Shown here piece after piece: positions 22,812-34,369 of a DNA stretch of 64,000 nucleotides. Under the pieces are notes generated by a model that did not search any database, was not told the origin of the DNA, and saw nothing but the letters and a program-made list of their open reading frames with translations. Both the position numbers and the translations under genes were made by a program. This DNA is from Macrolepiota albuminosa. Its lineage: Eukaryota > Basidiomycota > Agaricomycetes > Agaricales > Agaricaceae. Positions within the stretch are counted from its first letter, which is position 1, and each line of letters begins with the position of its first letter. The DNA lies in contig JAMWFC010000012.1 of the NCBI GenBank assembly GCA_027475525.1, forward strand, positions 95,831 to 159,830. The letters run 5' to 3'.

Positions 22812-25650
22812 ATGCTGCCCCCCCGACCCAAGCACATTCGCTCTAACATATCATCAGCTGCCTCATCAAGCAGTCTGCTCTCGAATCTTGACGCTATCCA
22901 CCCCCAGTCTGCGTTCTCCGTGCGTATTACAACTCTGAATGGTACCCATTACACTTACCTAGTCGTAGGCGTCTATTTCAGAAAAGGTATATCAATGATA
23001 GAAACCACCTAAAACCAGATTCACTGACATGAAGGACTTAGTACTCGCTTCCGGCAGATCCAGAGCACTGGGGTGTAGAACTGACCACCCCGGAGGACGA
23101 CGATCATCTACATAATCCATCACCGAAGAGAGACAGATGGAGCGATCATAGTGGTTTCTTTTCATTGCGAAGTCTTGCCAACGTTGGGTGTATCGTTCTT
23201 CTTTCCATTGGAATCCTAACTCTCTTGTGCGTCCCCTTTCATGCCTTGTATAATGCTCATTTCTCAACTCCGTCCGCTTTCAGTGCTGGTCAGTAATTTC
23301 TCTCATTTGGCCGTATCTTCTAACCCTAGGTACCTACCAGGCTACCCGATCATCTCGCACTTCATGGCCAGAGTGCAAACAACACAAGGAGGCTTCAATC
23401 TCGGAGGCATTAACGCGACGGGGCAGGTCGCTGAAATGCCCGGAAATTGGGCCTTCTTGATCGACCTCGAAACACCTCAAGAAGTGTACACCAAGGCAGA
23501 TTATATAAACGGCGAGGACTGGAACCTCGTTTTCTCTGACGAGTTCAACACAGATGGGCGCACGTTTTATCCGGGCGACGATCCATATTGGGAAGCTGTG
23601 GACCTGCATTATTGGCAGACGGTGAGAATATGTACGGATGTTGTCTTGGCGCGGGAGACTCATTGTATATTCGTGCCTGGTTTTTAGGGTGATTTGGAAT
23701 GGTATGATCCTTCTGGCGGTGAGCCGCGCTTGTTTTAGGATGTGTGGATTAGCAATGACATAGCTGCTGGTTGTAGCTACGACTAAGGACGGTTACTTGC
23801 AATTGAGACTTGAGACCGCCCTTCCTGAAAATAACCACGGCCTGTCATTTAAGTCTGGCATGGTAGGCGCCGTCCGTCGTTATATGTGAATTCCCCTGAT
23901 TTGTATACGATCACGCTAGATACAAACTTGGTGAGCTCAGACTTTCTTGCTTCTCTAGATAGTCCAGTTGGACATGTACCAGGAATAAGTTTTGTTTCAC
24001 TGGAGGACTAATAGAGGGTATTTACTTTTTCCAATAATACCTTTCTGTGAGACTTAACCTCTGTCCTTGTTAATAGCCAACGTGTCATTACCTGGTGACA
24101 GCACCGTCTCGTACATTCGTTCCTTTATCTGCGCTAGTCAATCACTGACATCGTCTTTCGAAGTGGTCTTTGGCCGGCTATGTAAGTGATACTCTGCCCC
24201 TGCTTTCCTTTCGCTCAGACTTCGTATATAGTTGGACTATGGGTAATCTAGGTACACTCTTTGCAAGTGTCTCTGCTTCGGTAACTAACGAACTCCAGGC
24301 CGTGCTGGTTACGGTGCAAGCCTTGAAGGCATGGTGAGTTGTGCGAATCCTCGCCGTATTAGCAAAGTACTGACAAGTGCTAAGTGGCCATATTCTTATG
24401 ATTCTTGCGACGTCGGCACCCTTCCGAATCAAACGCATCCTGATACTCTAACTCCTTTGGCTGCTGTTGAAAATGGTGATCCAGCCAATAACGATGAGCT
24501 AGTACGTGCACACACGCTCTTGATTCCTGTTCATTCACCCACTGACTTGTTTGATAGTCCTATCTACCCGGACAACGTTTATGTTTGCCATGTTTTCTCG
24601 TTTCGTCATTCGGTTGACCTTACGCTACTCGATTAGCCGCTTGCACATGCACAGGCGAGTCACATCCTGGTCCAGTCCGGACTGATGGAACCTACGTTGG
24701 ACGAGCGGCGCCTGAGATTGATATCTACGAAGCAATCGTCACGAATCAGATGGGTCAGGTGTCTCAGTCCGCACAATGGGCGCCTTTTAACGTACGTATA
24801 CGTCGTTTTGTAGCAGCAGGACTTGATTTAATACCTGTACAGGCACAATACGACTGGCTTAATACTACTGATAACCTTATCATCCCCAATCCGGAAAACA
24901 CTTTGTTAAATCCGTATAAAGGCGGTGCGTCCATGCCCTTGAAGTCAATGGTGTCTTCATGTTTATTATTGCTATCCATACAGGTGCCTTCCAGCAAACA
25001 ACTAGTGGCCTTTCCTTTACCGACCAGAATTGTTACGAGGGAGGCACAGGCTGCTTCTCTGTGTATGGGTTCCAGTATAAGCCAGGGTCTGTACCTATAT
25101 CCTTCGTTTAAATGCAATCGATGAGGAACTTTGAGTGAATTATCCAGATTCGATAATGCGTACATCACATGGATCAACAATGGCGAGGTCGCATGGACAA
25201 TAATGCAAGCCGGACTCGCGCAGGATGATTTGACAGAGATCGGTCCGCGGGCAGTCTCTCAGGAGCCTATGGTACATTTTCTTCGTCTCATAATTAATTC
25301 ACTGGCTTTACAACATCTTGTAGTATATCATAGCGAACCTCGGGTTCTCGTTCAACTTTGGAGACATCGATTTTGAAAATATCCAGCTGCCTGCGACAAT
25401 GCGTGTGGACTGGATACGTGTTTACCAACCTGCAAATGCTAAGAATCTTGGTTGCGACCCGCCAGACTTCCCTACTGCTACATATATTAATACGTACGCG
25501 CAACTAATCTCGTTTGCATTCTCGAGATCCTGAGAATTTGGATCCTTATACAGGTACATGGAGGCTTACACGAACGCGAACCTTACTACGTGGCGAGATG
25601 ATTTCCATCAACAATGGCCGAAGAACAAGCTCATGCCCGAGGGCTGTTGA
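22812..25650 (+). CDS. KRE6: KRE6/SKN1-type beta-1,6-glucan synthesis protein (GH16-like)
   Basis: Proteins of this family are type II membrane proteins of the secretory pathway needed for cell-wall beta-1,6-glucan. Twenty exons join in frame to 573 residues: a Ser-rich cytosolic N-terminus, one membrane helix (about residues 82-104, CIVLLSIGILTLFAGYP), then a lumenal glucanase-like domain. The GH16 catalytic motif EIDIYE lies near 357-362. Other family words are NKFCFTGG, AGYGASLEGMWPYSYDSCD and YIIANLGFSFNFG. Two exons are tiny: TGCTG (23284-23288) and an 11-nt exon (23920-23930). The remaining exons are 22812-22919, 23042-23226, 23341-23621, 23688-23718, 23777-23862, 23983-24017, 24077-24110, 24164-24181, 24232-24251, 24299-24333, 24385-24501, 24558-24582, 24637-24791, 24843-24924, 24984-25086, 25148-25271, 25324-25493 and 25554-25650. 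The start could lie further upstream. Confidence 0.88.
23284..23288 (+). other. 5-nt micro-exon of the KRE6 gene
   Basis: The five bases TGCTG are flanked by a good acceptor (ctttcag) and donor (gtcagt). Including them joins TT|T GCT G|GC and gives LFAGYPII, which matches the family; leaving them out breaks the frame. Confidence 0.7.
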
Positions 25651-26567
25651 CCAGCTCTATTTTTCGCCGTCTTTACTTCGTATTTGAGAAGCATTTGTGC
25701 CACTTCGTATATCATGATACCACATCACCTCATATACTTGAGGACTAATAGGTAGAATTTACTATAGTCTAGTAGCAAGCATGATGCAGTTGCTGAGTCC
25801 GCGTCCTGCTGGTGGGTAAGATATAGAGTTCAAGGTAATCTGGGCGGCCAGGTAGCACTGATCTATGTATTATGGAGGAAAATCATTGTATACATAGTCT
25901 AAGTTTCTCGCATATCTCATTCTCCACGCACTCGATTGACGTTATATTATACCTCAAGGGAAATCTCGTTGCGGAAATGGCCAAGCTGTGTGATGTGTGA
26001 TCATTTTTCTGTTTGCAAAAGACAACATGATTAGGATTGTGCTGTTGCTGGAGGCGAATGCTATCTACCTAACTGAACGTGCAGGTAGAATGAACGATGT
26101 TATGTATTCCGAGACAAAAAGGAAGTACATATATCGCTATATATATATATATGAATGAACTAATATTCACATTTTATTGTGAACTCGCGCCACGCAATTT
26201 AAATTTATCCTTCGATTGAGGTCGCGATCGACAGCGCGACTGAAGAGGAGGTAAGCGCGCTGATGGTTACCCAGGAATTATTAAAAAAGTGGAGGGGTCC
26301 AGATAGGATCATATTGTGCACGGACGTTAGACACGTATTCTGTGAGTTATTTATTTTTCGAACTACAACCAGGAACGAGCACGAACTTTTTTGGATATCT
26401 TCGCAACAGAGTAGTTTGTATCTGCAATATACACAGGAATTTCCTCATGACTTTTGAAACATTTTTGAAACACTTCCTGGTCCATTCTTATACTAGGTGA
26501 CATTTACAGCGTCGAGGTAAAGGATGTATAACCTGAAGCGCGGTGGGTTCCCTGGCGCATAAGTGTA
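25651..26567. other. intergenic between KRE6 and halogenase 3' ends
   Basis: The two genes converge here. Apart from the halogenase relic at 25899-25997 and a short AT dinucleotide run (26139-26152), I see no gene. Confidence 0.5.
25899..25997 (-). pseudogene. decayed 3' end of a second halogenase copy
   Basis: About 95 bp match the last codons of the halogenase at 26568-26670. The relic reads LGHFRNEIS...NRVRGE.DMRET then TAG, against LVHFRSEIF...NLVRGELGMREV then TGA in the gene. Small indels break it. It lies about 570 bp beyond the stop of the intact gene in the same orientation, as expected for the leftover of a tandem duplicate. Confidence 0.6.
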
Positions 26568-28576
26568 TCAGACTTCCCGCATCCCCAGTTCTCCGCGCAC
26601 TAGATTAATATAGTATCCGTGGAAGATCTCGCTGCGAAAATGAACAAGCCCGTGCATGATGCGAATAATATTTCTCGCGGCAATTTCAGGGATGACATGC
26701 TTGGCATCTTCATCATCAACAATTGCAGACACAGTGGAGTGGTACGGAATAGGACCATCCTGCATGGTGAGGTCGGGAGTACGCTCTTCATCTTTGAACA
26801 TCTGGGACCGGGTGGGCGCTAGAATGTTCTTGCAGAAATCCAGAGTTTCTTCAAGTTCCTGAGGTGTCAACCTTGGATCTATATCAGCAGCACCTTGAAT
26901 TACTGGCATCAAGGAATGATTTTAGAAATGAGCTATCAGGACCATTTATACATACTTGGGCGTAGAAGTCGCAAAGCTCTGTCGAAATTATTTTCATTTA
27001 CTTCCGTCAAGATATCCTCCTTTGGGGCTCTGATTTGTTTGTAAGCGCCGAGGACAGTGACCAGAAATCTGTGAAACATTGGTCAATGGTACGTTCAAGA
27101 TATTTTTTCTTCGAACCGTGTGTATGAAACCCCGATCTTGGTATTATGATATTCAGCAGCATTTGTCTCAGTGCAATCCCCTCGGATGGAGGCAGCAATG
27201 GTACTCGCAGCGGAAAGACCTCCAGTGAAGGCAAGATGAACACCAGACGAAAATAGTGGATCAACAAACGCTTCTTAATGATTAAATTTTGACAATTATT
27301 CACACAGCGAGAGACCACACCTCCTGCATCACCGGCAATACGATAACCAAGGCCTGCGTAACGGGAGGCCGAGTAACTGAAGTCACCAGCAGATTTGACT
27401 TCACTGATCAACTCTGCCTGAACCAAGAATTGCATAAGTTTGGGAGCTTGAGCCAGTTGATTAATATATAGTCTCATAATCGGATTGTCAACACAACTGC
27501 GGGCCAAAACCCTCTTCTCTGCGTAAGATGCTTTGGTTAGAACAATGCCAACGGACGTGGTTCCATCGTGTAATGGAATATACCAGGCCCAACCAGTCCC
27601 ATCTATGTAATCTCTAGGTCAAAAGTATTCCACTGTTGATTACATGAACTTGCCTGTGAATGCTTCGAACCAAGGTGCATTCTCTCTATTTGTTCCTGGC
27701 GCATATCGACCACCACCTCTCCAGTATCCCCAGGAGGCCATATTCATCAGGGATTTTGTGAATCGGCGATTCTTGAGGTACTTTGTTGACATGATTCCCG
27801 ACTTACCAGAAGCATCGACCAGGTATTTGAAGCTAATCTCTCTTGGTTCACTAGCCTCGGTCTCATAAATGGCAGACAGAGGTCGTTCATCAGAAAATCT
27901 GATCTCAGTAACACCAAAGCCTTCGAAGACTTTAACGCCTGAGGCAGAAGCGTGACGCAACAAAAGTTCGTCGAACTGAGCGCGTATCTAAGAACGAGAG
28001 AGCAAGGTAATGCCGGTCATCGGCAAGAGGAGTGAACCATCTGACGCACCACATTCCATACAATATTTTCGGGGTCTAACTTAATGAAGTCCGAGTCTTA
28101 GGAGGTCGTCATCAATAAACAATGCCTTTCATAAATAAGTGAACCTTACAGCCTTCTTGCGTTTTCTCCCGAAGTTTGAGAGCAGCTCCAGGCTGTAAAG
28201 CTACAATGAAGGCCATGATTGCGCCACGTAAAACATCAAACCTTGATCACGAAACCATGTTCCTTAATGAGCTCTTCAGCGCCAATGAATCTCATGAAAC
28301 GACGACACGAAGGAATCATGCTTTCGCCGATGTGATAACGAGGGAAAACATCGCGTTCCATGAGAGTCACGTTGAATCCCTCTGGCAGAAGATGTGATCA
28401 GCTTGACTGGTCAAAGGACGAACGTGAATTACCTCTTGCTAATACAGTAGCAGCATAGGATCCAGCAGGACCTCCTCCAATAACCAGAATCGTGGTGGAG
28501 GCGGGCTATGCAATTCGAAAACAATTATATCGGAGCAGAAAATTGACGAAGCACTCACTGGAGTTGGATGAGCCAT
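26568..28576 (-). CDS. FAD-dependent halogenase-like enzyme
   Basis: Ten exons join in frame: 28576-28559, 28505-28433, 28381-28242, 28192-28150, 28096-28050, 27987-27654, 27611-27321, 27273-27117, 27068-26956 and 26902-26568. The product is 516 residues. The N-terminal dinucleotide-binding motif VIGGGPAGSYAATVLA is followed by a GES segment (HIGESMIPSCRR). The WXWXIP motif (GWAWYIP, residues 225-231) is the hallmark separating flavin halogenases from ordinary flavin monooxygenases. RIAGDAGEAFVDPLFSSG gives the second FAD contact. Such enzymes use reduced flavin, oxygen and chloride to halogenate aromatic substrates; in basidiomycetes the ArmH group is the known example. The substrate here is unknown, and no synthase genes lie beside it. 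One intron (27653-27612) appears to be GC-AG. The frame is intact. Confidence 0.82.
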
Positions 28577-29472
28577 GATTGTGGTGGGATGAAGCTTAGA
28601 GAACTCATGCTTTTATCGCTCTTTTTATGCATTCAAGCTTCTGGTTTTGGTTTTACAGCACCGATATTAAATCAGGTGGTCAACAAATCGCAATGTCACA
28701 ATGGCCAACTACAAAGGGGAATTTTTTCAACGATTATGTAGGAAACCCCATAAAATAGAAGAAAGAAAAATGCTGAACTCATCAGGCAAGATTGATCGTT
28801 TGCACGCTAGTCGTAGAAAGCTTGGATTGTAAATCGAGTGGACCAATAGTCCATTCACTGACTCGAAACTCCGGGGAAGCAATGAAATGGGGATAATGAC
28901 TGGCCGGCACGGTAATTTGGCAAATTCGACTGGCGAAGAAAATAGATTAGCCAACTCAGAACAGGATATGCATCCAATCAACAAGCATACAGATTGATAC
29001 CACGACAGGTAAATGATGAGTCATTTCCTGTCAGAGTTCCGTGGTGATGGGAAGTTTTACCAATTCTTCGCATTTTCGAGGTCTAACCACAAAAGGTACA
29101 GTCCAGGTTAGCCCCTTTTCTCCCGGTTATATATATATGCATCAAGGACATCCCGACATAGGGGGAAGGCACTCATGAGACCCGTACTCAAGATGAAGAC
29201 CATACTCGGATGAAATCAGCCGGCTGGATCTCATTGTCCTTGATTTGTGATGAAGCCATAACATACAACAGGATAGGATTATAGTGAAGAAACTGAGGTA
29301 ATGGAATGAACTCAATTCGTTGACGCTTGCATGTCACAATTGTTCTTCTCGGAAAGCCTGAGATACGAATGCGACGCGAGAATTGAGTCTATGTGATGAG
29401 TCAGCCTCAGGGGCGAGCGATAATTTCTTGCGCTCGCCATAACTAAAGTCGAATACAAAGCACAATAGAGTA
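28577..29472. other. intergenic, no gene recognised
   Basis: This is the halogenase promoter side and unassigned DNA. Short frames such as 28984-28727 on the minus strand have no domain signal. Confidence 0.5.
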
Positions 29473-30193
29473 ATGGAGATACCGAGTTCCAATCCGCACG
29501 ATCAGACATGCCCCGACTTCGCGTCAGAAGCCTTTGCAGAGGCCCGGGCTGCTATGCGCGACGCAAATGAAGACGTAGACGATGCAACGGCTTGTGTGAT
29601 GATGACACAAGTTTGGAATATCACCAATCGAGCTGAATGTGCAATCTGGGATGCACGGGTAAGGGAGCACGACCAGAGGGAAGCAGAGAGAGCCCGTGGG
29701 GAAGAGCAGAACAGAGAGAGGGAGGCGGAGGTCAGGGCCCAAGAAGAGAGGGCCGCCGCAGGTGAGGAACTGAAGAACAGGCTGAAATACCTGGATATTC
29801 CCATGCGTCCCCCGCCTACTTTGCCGGTCAAAATCGCGTCACGGTTTGCGACGTCAAAGCTTCAGATGGGGCAACACAAACTTTAGAAGGGGCAATACGT
29901 TGAACTTTGGTACTTCACAAACGCGGGCTTGAAACATGCACGGACAAATGACGTGACAGTGGACGAGGACGTGATCGTGGCCGTCGCAGGGAGAGACGGT
30001 AGAGTGGATTTGATACCGGCAGCTGCTTCCAGGGAGTCTAAGTCGGTGGTCCCTGACAGGCTACTGACGTGGGATGACTTCACAATGGCTGTTCGGAGGA
30101 TACTACTTATTCGCAATGGAAGCGGCTGCCTGGACTGAGCAACGCGTCATAATGCTTGCCAACTTCTGAGGCAGGCCCTCAGCGCTTCTCCAC
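29473..30193 (+). pseudogene. retroelement-associated conserved ORF (broken)
   Basis: The frame begins MEIPSSNPHDQT and has a helical part, an Arg/Glu coiled-coil (residues 55-105), and a domain with KGQYVELWYFTNAGL and DEDVIVAVAGRDGRVDLIPA. I recall this arrangement from multicopy basidiomycete proteins that travel with retroelements. A TAG interrupts it at about 29884-29886. A frameshift near 30095 leads into AAAWTEQRVIMLANF, where TGA replaces the expected Trp. It runs directly into the EthD-like remnant. Confidence 0.6.
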
Positions 30194-30869
30194 GAGCGAA
30201 CAACGGCCTCCTCTTTGTATATGGAGAATGCGGACAATGCGTAACGGAGGAGTTCAAGCATATGCATGCCAATGTACCAATAACAATTTATACAGACTGG
30301 TATGACAAGGAACACGTTCCTGCACGATTGGCTCTGTCAGGTTTTCCGACGGCTGCACGCTATAAAGCAGCCGATGGAATATCACCTTCCTGGCTAGCAA
30401 TCTACGAAGCAACTACCGCTGATGTCGTCCAGAACGATGCTCACAAAGCGCTTTCTGTCGCAAATGAAAAGTACATAATATCGCGCCTCGAGCTTCTTCA
30501 TCGCGCGGTCTATCAACTCCACCTTCCCATTGAGAACCCAAATCTTCAGACAGATTATCGTTCTTGTTGTGGGTGGCCGAGCCAACAACAGTGACGGACA
30601 AAAGGAGACAGAAAGGTGGTATTTGGACGAACATTTGCCTTTATTATCCAAGGGACGAGTACGACGCCGAGCTGGCGGGAAAGGCAGATTAAAGCTCTCC
30701 AACCATTGCCTTCCCCAACCTTACTTTATACGACTTGGAAGATGCCTCGTTTATGAACGAGCTGGCAGATAGGAAAGCAATATCTACGCCGTGGGCTTTG
30801 AAAATAATGCCGCATGGTGCAGCCTCAGAAATAAGGTCATTCACGCTTTACAAAGGCTTTGCGAAGTGA
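30194..30869 (+). pseudogene. EthD-like (dimeric alpha/beta barrel) gene remnant
   Basis: The peptide GLLFVYGECGQCVTEEF followed by DWYDKEHVPARLALSGF and SRLELLHRAVYQL resembles fungal EthD-domain proteins. A second half-domain follows (ERWYLDEHLPLLSK, then NLTLYDLEDASF and ISTPWALKIM), ending at TGA 30867-30869. No start codon lies in frame, because the upstream sequence belongs to the preceding pseudogene. The joints between segments need frame changes or unrecognised introns (one candidate lies at 30256-30294). A truncated gene is the likeliest reading, but a functional short gene with odd splicing cannot be excluded. Confidence 0.5.
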
Positions 30870-30976
30870 TAGAAGTGACGAGAAAGGCGCTGAGGCTCAG
30901 ATAGGAATGATTTCCGTTTTCCAATTCCAACATTCTTGTTATACAATTCAAACCTGGTATTTATCTTTTTCCTTGA

Positions 30977-33448
30977 TCACTGCACGAGATAATTGGTCGA
31001 CATATATTTACCTCAAGCGATGATATGAGTTTACGTACCGTGTTTCCGAATGATTCTACATGCAAGGCTGTGCTTGCTCCCCCTCGCAGAACATCCAAAA
31101 ACCTCGGCCGACAGAGAGCAGAACGTACAGCGTTTGCCATACTGAGAGGACCACATACTAGTTAAGAAAATTAGCTAGCTCTCGCAGGAGGATGAATGAT
31201 GAAGTGAGACCATTGAATGAGATAGCGCCAATTGCTTTGGCGGTCTCCTCCTCCACCAAACGCCTCAAGTCCGGACGACCATTTGCTAAGTCTACGCCAG
31301 GGAGATTGAGGCCGCCAGGAGACACGTATCCTGTTATCTTCTCTTCACTGCCACCTTCGGAATCGTTATCGCTCCCCGCATTGGAAGCGGTGACGTGGAC
31401 ACGAATATTGATGGCGATTTGGGATGGAGGTTTGGAGATTACAGTTGAAAGGGTATCCGAAATTAGTTTCATATCACCTGTACGATGTCACCACGTGTAT
31501 AAAGGCGGAAAAACGATAACATACTATCGTCTCGGATCACCCATAAGAAGATGAGTTTTTGGCAGTTTGTAGTGCCTTCCCTGACGCGGCTACGTACGAA
31601 TTGAAATAATGAGGAGTCTTGATAGATATTAACACTTACCGGACGATGTCAATGAAAAGGGGGAGTGTAAATGACACGCCTGAGCCACCTATAGCGCGGA
31701 ATAAATTTGCGTTTTTGGACATACCAGGCAATTAAGGACTCACCTGCTATCAAGACTACTGTATCAAAGCTCTGAAGAGACGGGGGAGAACCATATGGCC
31801 CGTCAAGAATGACCTTCATTCCTTGAGATTCACCAGACGCGTGGAGGAGGCGCCTTGTAAATCCAGATCGTACTCGTATCAAAAAAGTCAACGTCTTATA
31901 GTTGACACTTGATTCATTGTCGCTGTCATTATTATCGACTGTTTCTTTTTCACTTCCTTCGTCTCCAGCGACATCAGGTAGCGCATCAATGGTGGAGATA
32001 GTGAAAGGGTGTGCCTCAAGAAACACTCCCGATACACTGGGAATGGTAAGAAACATCATCTGCCCGGGGCGCCAGTGAATATACGTAGGTCGCCGGAGCG
32101 TCAAGCGAACTAAATGTGGGGAGAGAGCTTCGCAGTAACCGTATTGCTCGATGGAGCCCTTTTTCAAGTAGCCAGTGTTGTAAATGAGAATGCGGATACC
32201 TCGAATTGAGCGCTCAATCCCCCAAATAAGAAAAGTGGGCCAGATATGATTTCCTTCCCTTGAAAATATTAATTAGGTTTGGTGAAAGAGCCAAGGTCGT
32301 AGATAAGAGAGGAGCATACACGATGTGTTGAGCGTGGAAATATCCACCGAGCAAAAGTATCCTGGAGGACGGTCAGAGATGAGATTATCTAAGGCCTTGA
32401 GTGACGCACAAGACCATGACAAAATGAAAAACAAGAAAACCCTCGTAATAACGCCGCCTCAGGGGTCGTAGGGACACGAGAGACAGGAGTGTGAACGCAG
32501 TTGCAGCAAGGAGGCCAGATCTGACCCATGGAAGACGCAAAGAGTCATTTCCAGTCAGTCTATATATTTCTTGATTAGAGACGGTAAACAGATGGGAAAG
32601 TTGAAACGGACCCGATCTTTATCTGGGAAGGTACTTCAGACTTGTATAGAAATATATCGGGGATGATGAACTTACTCGACCTGCAGCATGTACCCAAATG
32701 AGCAGGCAAATCACGCGTGCGGCCATTCTGTGAAGATATTGCAACTCAAGATATAATGAACTGATGTGATCAAGAATACTGGAGGACTCCTGGCTTACCT
32801 TTTCATAACTTATGCCAGTCAAGTCTGCAGTGGTGCTGAGGTTGAGTCATCCAAGAAGTCCAGAAAAGAGCTCTTACACGAAATGACGTTATTCTTAGTA
32901 CCAAGTGCAGCTACTAGTGGGAGCTGCGTGGTGGCGATATTAGCAGCAACATTTGCCCAATATCTTGGATCATATTTATTTCCTTCTGCATTAGTTGCTT
33001 GACGTGATGAGTGAGTACATCAGATGGCGTTGTTTCTAAGAGTAAGGTTGTGGTACGTACAATTCACAAGTGCCCATACGAAGAGGAGAGTGATGTATAC
33101 AGCCGTCACAAATACCTCGGCGAAGTTTAGACTATAAGAACTGCCAATTTGGACGGTTGATCTGAATACGATGGCGCGGAAAGCACTGGCCGTCGCCAAC
33201 GGTAGTCTGGAAAGCGCGATCACACCGTGAACAGGAGTGATTTGATGAGACTTTTTGTGATGGATGGCTAGAGAACGGGTGACAATCGAGATGAAGTGGC
33301 AGAAAGAGATAACTGCGATGAAGGCAGCAATACAGAACCACGCGCGTTCTGGATAGATCACAGCGTGGGCGACACGGATTAAGCGATCAGGATCCTGTTT
33401 CTGCGATGCCCTTGCAGCCAAGGATTGACCAATATCAGCGATAGCCAT
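30977..33448 (-). CDS. ferric reductase (FRE family)
   Basis: Members of this family reduce extracellular ferric or cupric chelates with NADPH via FAD and two haems in the plasma membrane. Start at 33448. The N-terminal exon holds several membrane helices. The haem-binding region has NNVIS...LTGISYEK, LHRMAARV, WVHAAGR and a FHFVMV/YFHAQH pair. The FAD-binding domain (31649-32167) has HWRPGQ and AHPFTIS, and the NADPH-binding domain has DGPYGSPP, GGSGVSFTLPLF and VCGPLSMANAVRSAL, then ESFGNT. About ten introns of 50-90 bp are needed. The last exon appears to hold only the stop codon: donor at 31038, acceptor at 30980. The middle junctions (32.2-32.7 kb) are uncertain in detail, but I see no disabling break. 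Control by iron is expected from the family but not visible here. Confidence 0.82.
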
Positions 33449-34369
33449 CGAGTTAAGAGTCGATAACGGCTCGACATTGAGGAGCCATTCTTCAGCTCTT
33501 TATGTACTGGTTCATGCCAGATCTCGATTTTGGTAGGAAGCTGTCGCGTCTGGAAATCTCGGATGTGCGCGAGTAAGGTCGCGGTCAGCGCAGGAAAGCG
33601 ACGATGAAATCTCGGCTGGATTCACGCGGGAAACTAGAGTTCAATGGGAAGAGTTGAACTTCATGTGAGCGATTGGATCCGAAAATATCCAGAAATCTGT
33701 AAACGTTCGTGCTCGCGGGTCCATGATGCGTCCGACGTTCGTTTGTCAGGTGTACGGACGATGAGAGGGAAGCTAACTCAGATTACGATAACCGAGGGAA
33801 ACTCGGGGGGTAAGATATCACTTAAAACGCGCCTACATCACGTGCTGTGACGCGTGTGACCAGGGTCCAGTCGCGTGTTAATCAGTCGCGCGTATACACC
33901 TATTTTTGTTGCGATCCCAACGCACGGCACCGTAAGTATGCCAATCACTTTTACCATATCAAACATATCACGCGTCAGTGTTATATGACTGAACAAAGCA
34001 ATATCTAGATACTTTGTTAAGCAATCAATCAAAATTCTTGACTTCTTTTGTAATTTTAAACAAAGTCACATGATATCTAATATCAGAACTTGTCCAATAG
34101 ATGTGTGTCTTATCTCTAAGCAGATGAACAGATCAAATGAACTTATCACAGATTCTGTATCTGCAAAACTGAATGGTTGATCTGAATGGACAATACTAGA
34201 CAACAATAAGCCTTTGTAATCTAGTAGAATAGTTCTGACTTGACATTTCATATTGTGCATAATAGACAGGTTTGACTTCTCAGTGTTGTATTCCAAGGGG
34301 TTAATAAGGGCATTTTTTTTTTATTAAGGCTTATCCTTTAATAACAACCCTGAATTACGACTTAATATT
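33449..34369. other. no gene recognised; GC to AT transition
   Basis: The left half is the ferric reductase promoter region with normal CpG content. From about 34.0 kb the sequence becomes AT-rich and CpG-poor, which marks the edge of the repeat block. A palindromic motif near 34325-34388 (TAAGGCTTA... GGCTTAATAAGCC) may be an old transposon end. Confidence 0.4.

Noticed and set aside
26568..28576. A halogenated natural-product gene cluster
   Set aside because: Neighbours are wall synthesis, purine synthesis and iron uptake genes. No PKS, NRPS, terpene cyclase or dedicated P450 is visible within the window.
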